Of a DNA stretch of 64,000 nt, positions 51,912 through 61,715 are shown piece by piece (the stretch's first letter is position 1; each line of letters begins with the position of its first letter). This DNA comes from Leifsonia sp. EB41. Lineage in GTDB: Bacteria; Actinomycetota; Actinomycetes; Actinomycetales; Microbacteriaceae. A model generated the notes under the pieces. The model saw only the letters and a program-made list of their open reading frames with translations, had not been told where the DNA came from and searched no databases. The stretch spans positions 2,170,001 through 2,234,000 of the forward strand of contig NZ_JBGCCJ010000001.1 of the NCBI RefSeq assembly GCF_041262565.1, given 5' to 3'. The position numbers and the translations under genes are program-made.

Positions 51912-52799
51912 ATGCACATCGGCCTCATCGGTCTCGGACGCATGGGCAACAACATGCGTGCTCGCCTGGAGAAGAAGGGCATCGAGGTCACCGGCTACGA
52001 CACCAACCGCGATGTGTCGGATGTGGCGACGCTCGCGGACCTCGTCGCGGCCCTCCCCGCTCCGCGCACCGTGTGGGTCATGGTGCCGGCCGGCCAGGTC
52101 ACGGACTCGGTCATCACCGACCTCGAGCCGCTGCTCGAGAAGGGCGACCTCGTCATCGACGGTGGCAACTCGAAGTTCACCGAGGACTTCAAGCACGCCG
52201 AGCAGCTCGCGCCGAAGGGCGTCGACTTCATGGACGCCGGTGTCTCCGGCGGCATCTGGGGTCTCGACAACGGCTACGGCCTGATGGTCGGCGGCTCCAA
52301 GGAGCAGGTCGAGCGCGTCATGCCCGTGTTCGACGCGCTGCGTCCGGAGGGTCCGCGCGACGAGGGCTTTGTCCACGTCGGCGAGGTGGGCGCCGGCCAC
52401 TACGCGAAGATGGTGCACAACGGCATCGAGTACGCGCTGATGCAGGCATACGCCGAGGGTTATGAGCTGCTCGACACCCGCAAGGACATCATCAAGGACG
52501 TCACCGGCACCTTCAAGGCGTGGCAGCGCGGCACGGTCGTGCGCTCCTGGCTGCTCGACCTGCTGGTGCGCGCTCTGGAGCAGGACCCGGAGTTCGAGCA
52601 CATCGAGGGCTTCGTGGATGATTCGGGCGAGGGCCGCTGGACCGTCGAGGAGGCGCTCAACAACGCCGTCCCCGTCCCCACGATCAGCGCCTCGATCTTC
52701 GCGCGCTTCGTCTCCCGCCAGAAGGACTCGCCCGCGATGAAGGCGGTCGCCGCCCTCCGCAACCAGTTCGGCGGCCACGCCGTGAAGGCCGTGGACTAA
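51912..52799 (+). CDS. gnd: 6-phosphogluconate dehydrogenase, decarboxylating (GndA/YqeC short type)
   Basis: 295 residues, the short 'YqeC' class, versus about 470 in the long class. NAD(P) motif IGLIGLGRMGNNMRARL, then GDLVIDGGNSKFTEDF and the catalytic segment MDAGVSGGIWGLDNGYGLMV, with HYAKMVHNGIEYALMQAYAE. It oxidises 6-phosphogluconate to ribulose 5-phosphate in the pentose phosphate pathway. Its place between dnaN and recF is conserved in many actinobacteria. NAD or NADP preference is not decided here. Confidence 0.94.
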   Translation: MHIGLIGLGRMGNNMRARLEKKGIEVTGYDTNRDVSDVATLADLVAALPAPRTVWVMVPAGQVTDSVITDLEPLLEKGDLVIDGGNSKFTEDFKHAEQLAPKGVDFMDAGVSGGIWGLDNGYGLMVGGSKEQVERVMPVFDALRPEGPRDEGFVHVGEVGAGHYAKMVHNGIEYALMQAYAEGYELLDTRKDIIKDVTGTFKAWQRGTVVRSWLLDLLVRALEQDPEFEHIEGFVDDSGEGRWTVEEALNNAVPVPTISASIFARFVSRQKDSPAMKAVAALRNQFGGHAVKAVD

Positions 52800-52805
52800 C
52801 CCTCA

Positions 52806-53960
52806 TTGAGAGTTACACATCTTTCCCTGACTGATTTCCGCAACTATCGCACCGCGGATGTCCCGTTCGCGGCCGGCGCCAATCTGTTCGTCGGCCGCAA
52901 CGGTCAGGGCAAGACCAACCTCGTCGAATCGCTCGCCTACCTGAGCACCCTCGGGTCGCATCGGGTGTCGAGCGATCAGGCGATGATCCGCAAGGACGCC
53001 GACTCGGCGATCGTCCGGGCGCGAATCGAGCACGACAGCCGCGAGCTCCTCGTGGAGGTGCAGCTCAACCGCTCCTCGCCGAACCGAGCGCAGGTGAACC
53101 GCGGCGCGATCAAGCCGCGCGAGCTGCCGCGCTACTTCTCCAGCGTGCTGTTCGCCCCGGAGGACCTCGCGCTGGTCCGCGGCGAGCCCGGCATCCGGCG
53201 CCGGTTCCTGGATCAGCTCCTGATCCAGCGGAACCCGCGCTTCTCTGCGGTGATCGCCGACTACGAGCGCGTGCTCAAGCAGCGGAACACCCTGCTGAAG
53301 TCGGCCCGCGCCTCCCGGGTGAAGGCCGACCAGCTCGGGACCCTCGACATCTGGGACGAGCGACTGGTCGCCCTCGGCACCGAGCTGGTGGATGCCCGGC
53401 TGGACCTGGTCGCACGACTCAGCGACCCGCTCGTCGCCGCGTACCGTTCGGTCGCAGGCGACGACCACCATCCCCGGCTGATCCCGCAGCTCACGATCAG
53501 GGGCGCGCACGTGGACGAGGAGGACGACGACGCCGACACGACGGTAACCAGCTCAGCCGGTGACACGGCGGACGTGTTCCGCGGCGCTTTGGCCGCGGTG
53601 CGCGCGAAAGAGTTGGAGCGCGGGCTCACGCTGGTCGGCCCGCACCGCGATGACCTGCTGTTCGAGCTCAACGGTCTCCCGGCCAAGGGCTACGCCAGCC
53701 ACGGCGAGTCCTGGTCGTTCGCCCTCGCGCTGAAGCTGGCCTCCGCCGAGCTGCTGCGCCGGGAGTCCTCGACCGGCGACCCCGTGCTGATCCTCGACGA
53801 CGTCTTCGCGGAGCTGGACCAGGCCCGCCGGCGTATGCTCGCAACCGCCGTAGCCGGTTACGAGCAGGTCCTCATCACTGCTGCGGTCTACGACGACGTC
53901 CCGGAGACCCTCACCGCCCACACCGTGCGGATCGAGGCCGGGACTATCGTGGGATCGTGA
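52806..53960 (+). CDS. recF: DNA repair ATPase RecF
   Basis: 384 residues with a TTG start, 6 bp after gnd. SMC-like ABC ATPase: LFVGRNGQGKTNLVESLAYL at the N-terminus, and C-terminal signature/Walker B segment AKGYASHGESWSFALALKLA with VLILDDVFAELDQARRRML. It loads RecA at ssDNA gaps through RecOR. The stop overlaps the dciA start (GTGA). Confidence 0.94.
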   Translation: MRVTHLSLTDFRNYRTADVPFAAGANLFVGRNGQGKTNLVESLAYLSTLGSHRVSSDQAMIRKDADSAIVRARIEHDSRELLVEVQLNRSSPNRAQVNRGAIKPRELPRYFSSVLFAPEDLALVRGEPGIRRRFLDQLLIQRNPRFSAVIADYERVLKQRNTLLKSARASRVKADQLGTLDIWDERLVALGTELVDARLDLVARLSDPLVAAYRSVAGDDHHPRLIPQLTIRGAHVDEEDDDADTTVTSSAGDTADVFRGALAAVRAKELERGLTLVGPHRDDLLFELNGLPAKGYASHGESWSFALALKLASAELLRRESSTGDPVLILDDVFAELDQARRRMLATAVAGYEQVLITAAVYDDVPETLTAHTVRIEAGTIVGS

Positions 53961-54433
53961 GCGAGGCATCGGCCGTCTACCTGCGGATGAAGGAGCTCTT
54001 TACGGGCACCCCCTCCCGTAGCCGGCGCGCGAAACGCGGCGCGGACGACCCGTCGGCGTCCAAGCCGTTCGGGTCGGGGCGCGACCCGCGCGGACTCGGC
54101 GACGTGGTCGACGCCCTCGCGCAGCAGCTCGGCTGGACCGCCCCGCTCGCGAAGTCCGACCTCCTGGAGGGCTGGGAGCAGCTCGCCGGCGAGGAGACCG
54201 CCAAGCACGCCGTGCCCGACCAGATCACCGACGGCGTCCTGGTCGTGCGCTGCGAGTCGACGGCCTGGGCGACGCAGCTCCGGATGATGCGCTCCGAGCT
54301 CCTGGTGCGCATCGGCGAGCGGTTCCCGGACGCGGACATCCAGTCGATCCGTTTTCAAGGCCCGGACGCCCCCTCCTGGAAACGCGGTCCCAGGTCGATT
54401 CCAGGGCGCGGTCCGCGCGATACTTACGGCTGA
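53957..54433 (+). CDS. dciA: DciA-like DUF721 protein, probable DnaB loader
   Basis: 158 residues with a GTG start overlapping the recF stop. A basic N-terminus (SRSRRAKRGADDPSASKPFG) precedes a KH-like domain (LLEGWEQLAGEETAKHAVPD, then DGVLVVRCESTAWATQLRMM). DciA (DUF721) is the ancestral helicase operator that loads DnaB in bacteria without DnaC/DnaI, and is common between recF and gyrB in actinobacteria. dnaB at 30 kb is its likely partner. A rough 6-bp stem (CGCCTC/GGGGCG near 54467) follows. Confidence 0.85.
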   Translation: MSEASAVYLRMKELFTGTPSRSRRAKRGADDPSASKPFGSGRDPRGLGDVVDALAQQLGWTAPLAKSDLLEGWEQLAGEETAKHAVPDQITDGVLVVRCESTAWATQLRMMRSELLVRIGERFPDADIQSIRFQGPDAPSWKRGPRSIPGRGPRDTYG

Positions 54434-54556
54434 CAGCACAAAAGAGGTCGCCCGTCCAAAGAAAACGCCTCAGAGGGGCGATTTCGGGCATTCTGGCTCC
54501 CTGCCCTTGGTAGAATGGAGAGTCACTGTCAGGTGCGGTCAGGAGCCAAATTTCAT

Positions 54557-56566
54557 ATGACGATGGAACCGAACAGGGCCGAGGCGGAACACGACTACGG
54601 CGCGAATGAGATCCAGATCCTCGAAGGTCTCGAAGCCGTCCGCAAACGACCCGGAATGTACATCGGCTCCACCGGCCCCCGCGGCCTCCACCACCTGGTG
54701 TACGAGATCGTCGACAACTCCGTCGACGAGGCGCTCGCCGGTCACGCCGACAACATCGAGGTGACGATCCTCCCCGACGGCGCTGTGCGGGTGGACGACA
54801 ACGGCCGCGGCATCCCCGTGGACGAGCACCCGACCGAGAAGAAGTCCACGGTGGAGGTCGTCCTCACGATCCTGCACGCCGGTGGAAAGTTCGGCGGTGG
54901 CGGCTACGCGGTCTCCGGCGGTCTCCACGGCGTCGGCAGCTCGGTCGTGAACGCGCTCTCCTCTCGGCTCGACGTCGAGGTCCACCGGCAGGAGCATGTG
55001 TGGCGGCAGAGCTACCGCAACGGCGTTCCGCAGGCTCCGCTCGAGAAGGGCGAGGCGTCCGACCGTCAGGGCACGATCATCACGTTCTGGCCGAGCCCCG
55101 ACACCTTCGAGACGGTCGTGTTCGACTACGACACGCTCCGCACACGCTTCCAGCAGATGGCCTTCCTCAACAAGGGACTGCGCATCGCGATCACCGACGA
55201 GCGCGCGCCCGAGGTCGAGCCCGTGGAGGGCGAGGTCGAGGAGGACGCGACGGTGTTCGCCGCGCGCTCGGAGGTCTTCCTCTACGAGCGCGGCCTGATG
55301 GACTACGTGCACTACCTCAACTCCGCCAAGAAGGCCGATGTGGTCCACGACGAGATCATCTCGTTCGAGTCGGAGGACACCGAGCGCAAGATCGCGCTCG
55401 AGGTCGCGATGCAGTGGACCACGAGCTACAACGAGTCCGTCTTCACCTACGCGAACACCATCAACACCCACGAGGGCGGCACACACGAGGAAGGCTTCCG
55501 CGCTGCGCTGACCACGCTGGTCAACAAGTACGCGCGCGAGAAGAACATCCTCAAGGAGAAGGACGACAACCTCTCCGGCGAGGACGTGCGCGAGGGCCTC
55601 ACCGCCGTCATCTCGGTCAAGCTGTCAGAGCCGCAGTTCGAGGGCCAGACCAAGACCAAGCTCGGCAACACGGAGGCCAAGGCGTTCGTGCAGAAGGTCG
55701 TCGGCGACCAGCTCGGCGACTGGTTCGACCGCAACCCGAACCAGGCCAGGGAGATCATCCGCAAGTCGCTCCAGGCCGCGACCGCCCGCCTCGCCGCCCG
55801 CAAGGCCCGCGAGACGGCCCGACGCAAGGGCCTGCTCGAGAGCGGCGGGATGCCGGGCAAGCTCAAGGACTGCGCCTCGAAGGACCCGACGCTGTCGGAG
55901 ATCTTCATCGTGGAGGGCGACTCGGCAGGCGGCTCGGCCGTTCAGGGCCGCAACCCCGAGACGCAGGCGATCCTCCCGCTGCGCGGCAAGATCCTCAACG
56001 TCGAGAAGGCACGGCTCGACCGCGCCCTCGCGAACAACGAGGTCCAGGCCATGATCACGGCGTTCGGCGCCGGCATCGGCGAGGACTTCAACCCGGAGAA
56101 GGCGCGGTACCACAAGATCGTGCTGATGGCCGACGCCGATGTGGACGGCCAGCACATCACGACCCTGCTGCTGACGCTGCTGTTCCGCTATATGCGGCCG
56201 CTCATCGAGCTCGGCTACGTGTACCTCGCGCAGCCGCCGCTCTACCGGCTCAAGTGGTCGAACTCCGAGCACGAGTACGTCTACTCCGACCGTGAGCGCG
56301 ACGCGTTCCTCGCGGAGGGCCTGGCCGCCGGCAAGCGCATCCCGAAGGACAACGGCGTGCAGCGCTACAAGGGTCTGGGCGAGATGGACTACAAGGAGCT
56401 GTGGGAGACCACGATGAACCCGGAGACGCGCACGCTGCTCCAGGTGACGCTCGACGACGCGGCCGCCGCCGACGAGATCTTCGCCACCCTCATGGGCGAG
56501 GACGTCGAGTCGCGCCGTTCGTTCATCCAGAAGAACGCAAAGGACGTGCGGTTCCTCGACATCTGA
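54557..56566 (+). CDS. gyrB: DNA gyrase subunit B
   Basis: 669 residues from the ATG at 54557, preceded by AGGAG; an earlier start at 54515 is less likely. GHKL ATPase: [86 protein letters not shown] and [20 protein letters not shown]. Tower and C-terminal segments end with [20 protein letters not shown]-type sequence ([14 protein letters not shown]). A TAGAAT at 54511-54516 could be its -10 element. Confidence 0.97.
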   Translation: MTMEPNRAEAEHDYGANEIQILEGLEAVRKRPGMYIGSTGPRGLHHLVYEIVDNSVDEALAGHADNIEVTILPDGAVRVDDNGRGIPVDEHPTEKKSTVEVVLTILHAGGKFGGGGYAVSGGLHGVGSSVVNALSSRLDVEVHRQEHVWRQSYRNGVPQAPLEKGEASDRQGTIITFWPSPDTFETVVFDYDTLRTRFQQMAFLNKGLRIAITDERAPEVEPVEGEVEEDATVFAARSEVFLYERGLMDYVHYLNSAKKADVVHDEIISFESEDTERKIALEVAMQWTTSYNESVFTYANTINTHEGGTHEEGFRAALTTLVNKYAREKNILKEKDDNLSGEDVREGLTAVISVKLSEPQFEGQTKTKLGNTEAKAFVQKVVGDQLGDWFDRNPNQAREIIRKSLQAATARLAARKARETARRKGLLESGGMPGKLKDCASKDPTLSEIFIVEGDSAGGSAVQGRNPETQAILPLRGKILNVEKARLDRALANNEVQAMITAFGAGIGEDFNPEKARYHKIVLMADADVDGQHITTLLLTLLFRYMRPLIELGYVYLAQPPLYRLKWSNSEHEYVYSDRERDAFLAEGLAAGKRIPKDNGVQRYKGLGEMDYKELWETTMNPETRTLLQVTLDDAAAADEIFATLMGEDVESRRSFIQKNAKDVRFLDI

Positions 56567-56609
56567 GGTTCCGCGACGAAGAGACCCCACGGTCTGAGAA
56601 GAGAGCACT

Positions 56610-59168
56610 GTGACGGACGAGACCCCCACCGGCGAGAGCTTCGGCATCCACGGCAGGATCGACCAGGTCGACCTGCAGTCGGAGATGCAGCGGTCGTACC
56701 TCGACTACGCGATGAGCGTCATCGTCGGGCGCGCGCTGCCCGAGGTACGCGACGGCCTGAAGCCGGTCCACCGGCGCGTGATCTACGCGATGTTCGACGG
56801 CGGCTACCGGCCTGACAAGGCGTTCTCCAAGTGCGCCCGCGTCGTCGGCGACGTGATGGGGCAGTTCCACCCGCACGGTGACTCCGCCATCTACGACGCG
56901 CTCGTGCGTCTCGTGCAGCCGTGGAGCCTCCGCTACCCGCTCGCGCTCGGCCAGGGCAACTTCGGCTCTCCCGGCAACGACGGCGCCGCGGCCCCGCGGT
57001 ACACCGAGACCAAGATGGCCCCGCTGGCGCTGGAGATGGTCAGGGACATCGACGAGGAGACCGTCGACTTCCAGGACAACTACGACGGCCGTACGCAGGA
57101 GCCGGCCGTCCTCCCCGCCCGCTTCCCGAACCTCCTCGTCAACGGGTCGGTCGGAATCGCGGTCGGCATGGCCACGAACATCCCGCCGCACAACCTCCGG
57201 GAGGTCGCCGACGGCGCCCTCTGGCACCTCGCACACCCGGAGGCCCCGCGCGAGGAGCTGCTGGAAGAGCTCATCAAGCGGATCAAGGGCCCCGACTTCC
57301 CGACCGGCGCGCAGATCCTCGGCATCAAGGGCATCCAGGACACCTACCGCACCGGCCGCGGCTCGATCACGATGCGCGCGGTCGTCAGCATCGAGGAGCT
57401 CCAGGGTCGCGTCTGCCTGGTCGTCACGGAGTTGCCGTACCAGGTGAACCCGGACAACCTCGCGATCAAGATCGCGGAGCTGGTGAAGGACGGCCGCGTC
57501 GGCGGCATCGCCGACATCCGTGACGAGACCTCGGGCCGCACCGGTCAGCGTCTCGTGATCGTCCTCAAGCGCGACGCGGTCGCGAAGGTCGTGCTGAACA
57601 ACCTCTACAAGCACACCCAGCTTCAGGAGAACTTCGGCGCCAACATGCTGGCGATCGTGGACAACGTCCCGCGCACGCTCGCGCTCGACGGCTTCATCAC
57701 GGCGTGGGTCGAGCACCAGATCGAAGTCATCGTCCGCCGCACCCGTTTCCGCCTGCGTAAGAAAGAGGAGCGGGCGCACATCCTGCGCGGCTACCTCAAG
57801 GCGCTCGACGCGCTGGACGAGGTCATCGCGCTCATCCGCCGGTCGCCGACCGTTGAGGACGCGCGAGAGGGCCTGAAGGGGCTCCTCGACGTCGACGACA
57901 CCCAGGCCGACGCCATCCTCGCCATGCAGCTCCGCCGCCTCGCCGCGCTGGAGCGCCAGAAGATCATCGAGGAGCACGACCAGATCGAGCTCGAGATCCT
58001 CGACCTCAAGGCGATCCTCGCGGACCCGGTCCGACAGCGAACGATCGTGAGCGAGGAGCTCACCGAGATCGTCGACCGCTTCGGCGACGACCGCCGCACC
58101 GAGATCATGTTCGGCTTCGACGGCGACATGAGCATGGAGGACCTCATCCCCGAAGAGGAGATGGTGGTCACGGTCACGCGCGGCGGCTACATCAAGCGCA
58201 CCCGCAGCGACAACTACCGCAGCCAGCACCGCGGCGGCAAGGGCGTCAAGGGCGCCCAGCTCCGCGGCGAGGACGTGGTCGACCACTTCTTCGTCACGAC
58301 GACGCACCACTGGCTCCTCTTCTTCACGAACAAGGGCCGCGTCTACCGCGCCAAGGCGTACGAGCTGCAGGAGGCCGGCCGCGACGCGAAGGGCCAGCAC
58401 GTCGCGAACCTGCTCGCCATGCAGCCGGACGAGGAGATCGCGGAGATCCTGGACATCCGCGACTACAAGGCCGCGCAGTACCTGGTGCTCGCCACCCGCG
58501 ACGGGCTCATCAAGAAGACCGCGCTGGAGGAGTACGACACCAACCGCTCCGGCGGCATCATCGCGATCAAGCTCCGCGAGGACGACGAGCTCGTCTCCGC
58601 GCTGCTGGTCGAGGAGGACTCCGACCTCCTGCTCGTCTCCCGCAAGGGCATGTCGATCCGCTTCACGGCCAGCGACGAGGCGCTGCGTCCGATGGGCCGC
58701 TCCACGTCCGGCGTCATCGGGATGCACTTCCGCGGCGAGGACCGGTTGCTCGACGCGGCCGTGGTCTCCGACGAGGGCTACGTCTTCGTGGTCACCGAGG
58801 GAGGCTATGCCAAGCGCACCTCGGCCGACCAGTACCGCCTGCAGAACCGCGGCGGACTGGGCATCAAGGTCGCCAAACTGAGCGACGACCGAGGGGATCT
58901 GGTGGGTTCTCTCATCGTCGACGAGGACGACGAGGTCCTGGTGGTTCTTGCCAGCGGCAAGGTGGTACGCTCCTCCGTGGCCGAGGTACCCGCCAAGGGC
59001 CGAGACACTATGGGTGTCGTTTTTGCACGTTTCGCCGAGACAGACAAGATCATCGCTCTGGCGAAGAACACCGAGCGCAACCTGGATTCCCAGGAAGCCG
59101 ATGCAGAATCGGTAGCCGACGATGAAACCGGTCGTGCCGGGAAGGATGAAGCCGTAGATGAGCAGTAG
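56610..59168 (+). CDS. gyrA: DNA gyrase subunit A
   Basis: 852 residues with a GTG start. Breakage-reunion domain: [20 protein letters not shown], the quinolone-region [20 protein letters not shown] (Ser and Asp at the usual positions, so no resistance allele is visible), and the catalytic Tyr in APRYTETKM. The C-terminal beta-pinwheel carries the GyrA-box [14 protein letters not shown]. The C-terminal tail is acidic. It overlaps the DUF3566 start by 11 bp. Confidence 0.97.
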   Translation: MTDETPTGESFGIHGRIDQVDLQSEMQRSYLDYAMSVIVGRALPEVRDGLKPVHRRVIYAMFDGGYRPDKAFSKCARVVGDVMGQFHPHGDSAIYDALVRLVQPWSLRYPLALGQGNFGSPGNDGAAAPRYTETKMAPLALEMVRDIDEETVDFQDNYDGRTQEPAVLPARFPNLLVNGSVGIAVGMATNIPPHNLREVADGALWHLAHPEAPREELLEELIKRIKGPDFPTGAQILGIKGIQDTYRTGRGSITMRAVVSIEELQGRVCLVVTELPYQVNPDNLAIKIAELVKDGRVGGIADIRDETSGRTGQRLVIVLKRDAVAKVVLNNLYKHTQLQENFGANMLAIVDNVPRTLALDGFITAWVEHQIEVIVRRTRFRLRKKEERAHILRGYLKALDALDEVIALIRRSPTVEDAREGLKGLLDVDDTQADAILAMQLRRLAALERQKIIEEHDQIELEILDLKAILADPVRQRTIVSEELTEIVDRFGDDRRTEIMFGFDGDMSMEDLIPEEEMVVTVTRGGYIKRTRSDNYRSQHRGGKGVKGAQLRGEDVVDHFFVTTTHHWLLFFTNKGRVYRAKAYELQEAGRDAKGQHVANLLAMQPDEEIAEILDIRDYKAAQYLVLATRDGLIKKTALEEYDTNRSGGIIAIKLREDDELVSALLVEEDSDLLLVSRKGMSIRFTASDEALRPMGRSTSGVIGMHFRGEDRLLDAAVVSDEGYVFVVTEGGYAKRTSADQYRLQNRGGLGIKVAKLSDDRGDLVGSLIVDEDDEVLVVLASGKVVRSSVAEVPAKGRDTMGVVFARFAETDKIIALAKNTERNLDSQEADAESVADDETGRAGKDEAVDEQ

Positions 59169-59571
59169 CGTCGCCGAGAAACTCGCGAGGAAGTCGACCC
59201 GACGACCCACGTCCGCCAAGCAGGTGCGACTGAAGCTCGTCTACGTCGACTTCTGGTCGACCGTCAAGCTCTCGTTCCTCGCAGGCATCTGCCTGGCGAT
59301 CATCGCGATCGTCGGCACGTTCCTGATCTGGACCGTCCTCGACCGTACGGGCATCTTCGACCAGCTCAACGGCCTGGTCAAGGACGTCTCCGGCGCCAGC
59401 GGCGGCGACCTCCGCTCCGTGCTCGGCCTCGGCCAGGTCATGGGCTTCTCGCTGGTCGTGGGCATCCTCGACATCGTCGTGGTGACCGCTCTCGGAGCCG
59501 TGTTCGCGCTGCTCTACAACCTGTCGGTCAAGATCACGGGCGGCCTGCTCGTGGGCTTCACCAACAACTGA
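59158..59571 (+). CDS. DUF3566 transmembrane protein
   Basis: 137 residues. A basic N-terminus ([20 protein letters not shown]) is followed by two hydrophobic hairpin segments ([21 protein letters not shown] and [22 protein letters not shown]). It overlaps gyrA by 11 bp. The position after gyrA and the size match the actinobacterial DUF3566 (CwsA-neighbourhood) family of unknown function. Confidence 0.85.
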   Translation: MSSSVAEKLARKSTRRPTSAKQVRLKLVYVDFWSTVKLSFLAGICLAIIAIVGTFLIWTVLDRTGIFDQLNGLVKDVSGASGGDLRSVLGLGQVMGFSLVVGILDIVVVTALGAVFALLYNLSVKITGGLLVGFTNN

Positions 59572-59638
59572 GCGGCGGCCTCCACTCGATTTCACCATCC
59601 GGGCTCAGATCAGGTACCCTCTTATCTGTTGCCCATTC

Positions 59639-59715
59639 GGGGATATAGCTCAGGCGGTTAGAGCGCTTCGCTGATAACGAAGAGGTCCGAGGTTCAAGTC
59701 CTCGTATCCCCACCA
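59639..59715 (+). tRNA. tRNA-Ile (GAU)
   Basis: The acceptor arms GGGGATA and TATCCCC pair, the discriminator A at 59712 is followed by encoded CCA. The anticodon loop CTGATAA contains GAT. Typical T-loop GGTTCAAGTC. Confidence 0.96.
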
Positions 59716-59741
59716 TGTGTCGTGACGGACACCATCCTCGC

Positions 59742-59814
59742 GGGGCCTTAGCTCAGTTGGTAGAGCGCCTGCTTTGCAAGCAGGATGTCAGGAGTTCGAA
59801 TCTCCTAGGCTCCA
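59742..59814 (+). tRNA. tRNA-Ala (UGC)
   Basis: The acceptor arms GGGGCCT and AGGCTCC pair with one G-U. The anticodon loop TTTGCAA contains TGC. No encoded CCA follows the discriminator A, so Cca is needed. It lies 26 bp after tRNA-Ile. Confidence 0.96.
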
Positions 59815-59823
59815 CAGTTTTAT

Positions 59824-59861
59824 TTTCGTCGCCATCAGGCGTATTTCGTCGCCATCAGGCG
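59824..59861 (-). repeat. Tandem 18-bp direct repeat at the end of the Lrp gene
   Basis: TTTCGTCGCCATCAGGCG occurs at 59824-59841 and 59844-59861, separated by TA. On the minus strand the right copy includes the lrp stop codon (59855-59857), and each copy has a small CGCC-TGAT-GGCG stem. Confidence 0.8.
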
Positions 59862-60328
59862 CGCTCAGCCGCCGGAGGCGCTATCGGCCGAGCCGGCACG
59901 GTGCTCGAGTACGCGATGCTCGTCGTCACACTGCCGAGCGTCCCGATCGTGCCCGACACCTGTTCGAGGTGGCGCATCGAGGTCGCGACGACCTTCAGGA
60001 TGAAGCAGTCGTCTCCCGTGACGTGGTGGGCCTCCACGACCTCCGGGGTGATCGCGAGCAGGTCGTGCAGCGGCTTGTACTGGCTGCTCGGGTAGCGCAG
60101 CCGCAGGAACGCGAGGATCCCGTACCCCAGGCGCTCGGGGTCCACGACGGCGCGGTAACCCGAGACGACGCCCGCTTCCTCCAACCTCCGAACGCGTTCG
60201 GCGACCGCGCTGTTCGACATGTGGACGGTACGGGCGAGCTCCGCTATCGACTGCCGGCCGTCGCGCTGCAGCTCGGCGAGGAGCGCGCGATCGACTCCGT
60301 CGGCGGTGAATGGCGGATTCACGGTCAT
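59855..60328 (-). CDS. Lrp/AsnC-family transcriptional regulator
   Basis: 157 residues. N-terminal winged helix (LLAELQRDGRQSIAELARTV, HMSNSAVAERVRRLEEAGVV), followed by the RAM ligand domain (VVEAHHVTGDDCFILKVVAT). It is divergent from the rhodanese gene, with 93 bp between starts, and may control it. The amino acid effector is not predictable. Confidence 0.88.
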   Translation of the reverse strand: MTVNPPFTADGVDRALLAELQRDGRQSIAELARTVHMSNSAVAERVRRLEEAGVVSGYRAVVDPERLGYGILAFLRLRYPSSQYKPLHDLLAITPEVVEAHHVTGDDCFILKVVATSMRHLEQVSGTIGTLGSVTTSIAYSSTVPARPIAPPAAERA

Positions 60329-60421
60329 GACGGGATTCTGGCACGGAATTCACGGCTGGTGAGGTCGGATGGCGTGGATCGTCTGTTCAAATCACGCTTC
60401 GACCTCCCTACTGTGGTGTCC

Positions 60422-60871
60422 ATGACGACGACCACGACGACAGCCTCCACCTCGGAGGCCGCGGAGCACTTCGCGGCCAAGCTCCGCTTCGAGACCGACC
60501 CCTCCGACGTGCGCGCGGCGCAGGTGGCGGGGGAGCACTTCACACTGATCGACAGCCGCGGCGACGCCGCCTGGGCGCAGGGTCGCATCGTGGGCGCCGT
60601 CCACCTCCCGACGGCGGAGATCGCCGCGCGCGCCGTCGCGCTCGTGCCGCGCGACCTGCCGGTGGTGGTCTACTGCTGGGGCCCCGGCTGCAACGGGTCC
60701 ACCCGTGCCGCCCTCGCATTCAGCCTCCTGGGCTACGAGGTGCGCGAGCTGATCGGCGGCTTCGAGTACTGGGCTCGCGAAGGCCTCCCGGTCGAAGACG
60801 ACAACGGGCCGGTGGAGCGCGCGGCGGACCCGCTGACCGCGCCGGTGGGCGCGGTGAGTTGCGCGTGTTGA
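60422..60871 (+). CDS. Rhodanese-domain sulphurtransferase-like protein
   Basis: 149 residues from the ATG at 60422; a longer upstream frame is not a credible start. Single rhodanese domain: HFTLIDSRGDAAWAQGRIVG, VVVYCWGPGCNGSTRAALAF with the active Cys, and LIGGFEYWAREGLPVE. The loop has a second Cys five residues on (CWGPGC), so it could form a disulphide rather than act as a sulphur carrier. Ends with SCAC. A strong terminator follows. Confidence 0.85.
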   Translation: MTTTTTTASTSEAAEHFAAKLRFETDPSDVRAAQVAGEHFTLIDSRGDAAWAQGRIVGAVHLPTAEIAARAVALVPRDLPVVVYCWGPGCNGSTRAALAFSLLGYEVRELIGGFEYWAREGLPVEDDNGPVERAADPLTAPVGAVSCAC

Positions 60872-60944
60872 GGGTGATGGACACCGTCGGCCTGCTGGGA
60901 TAAGATATTTACCGCAGGACTCCGAAAGGCCTCCCGCACCTGCC

Positions 60945-60975
60945 AACGCCCCGCCCACGCGGGGCGTTGTGTTTT
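60945..60975 (+). terminator. Terminator after the rhodanese gene
   Basis: AACGCCCCGC pairs exactly with GCGGGGCGTT around a CCAC loop and is followed by GTGTTTT. It ends at the stop of the convergent DUF3800 gene. Confidence 0.85.
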
Positions 60976-61682
60976 CACGGGCGCCAGATGTATTCGTCGA
61001 CGGTGATCGATCGCACATTGGCGACGATCTTGTCGACAGCACGCCGCGATCGTGGATCGCGTTCTTCGATCGTTCGAGCGCGGTTGACGAAGAACGTCGC
61101 CACGTCGGCCGCCTGGAGGAGCCTGCTTTCGTGGGATGGCCCGAAGTAGATCGTGTCCGCAATGCAGTGGAGGGCGTCGGTTGTGTAGCCGGGCGCTGCA
61201 GCGTATTTGAAGTCGCGGAGACTGCGACGAGCACCTGTGCCAGCGTGATGCTCATCAGCCAGTACCAATCCCAACGCATCCTGATCGTGACGCCCGAGCT
61301 GACGCTGAACCTCCGAGAGCGTGTGCGCGAGTGTGAGGAGATGGGGTGGATGCGGTCGACGATATCGGGCGTGCAGTGCGATGAGGTCGACGCCGCGGAA
61401 CACAAACGTCGCGGTTGACCGTGCGAGAACCTTGGCGACGAGGTCGCACGCCTTCACCCTCCACGCCAGTGGAACAGTCCGCCAGTCGCGACGCCCGTGA
61501 AACATGTCGACCGCATGAAATTCGGAGCGAGTATCAAATGACGGGACATGCGTGGAGACGAGACCAGCGATGTCGTTCAAGCCGGCTTCGATCGAACGGA
61601 CGGCGTTCGGGTCCGCGATCAGCGCACCGATGAAGTAGAAACGGTCGCTTCGAGCGGATTCATCGACATAGACCAGACGCAC
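60975..61682 (-). CDS. DUF3800-domain protein
   Basis: 235 residues. The diagnostic start MRLVYVDESARSDRFYFIGA (the DES motif) and the later LGLVLADEHH and SRLLQAADVATFFVNRA segments match DUF3800, an RNase H-like family with conserved acidic residues. Such proteins are common on mobile or defence-related islands, with no established biochemical role. GC is visibly lower than in the flanking genes. There is no partner gene; both neighbours are housekeeping-like. Confidence 0.78.
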   Translation of the reverse strand: MRLVYVDESARSDRFYFIGALIADPNAVRSIEAGLNDIAGLVSTHVPSFDTRSEFHAVDMFHGRRDWRTVPLAWRVKACDLVAKVLARSTATFVFRGVDLIALHARYRRPHPPHLLTLAHTLSEVQRQLGRHDQDALGLVLADEHHAGTGARRSLRDFKYAAAPGYTTDALHCIADTIYFGPSHESRLLQAADVATFFVNRARTIEERDPRSRRAVDKIVANVRSITVDEYIWRP

Positions 61683-61715
61683 GCCAACAGATTACTGAAA
61701 TCCCGAACTGAAACT

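Noticed and set aside
56610-59168. Fluoroquinolone-resistance change in gyrA
   Set aside because: The key region reads [15 protein letters not shown], with the ordinary Ser and Asp.
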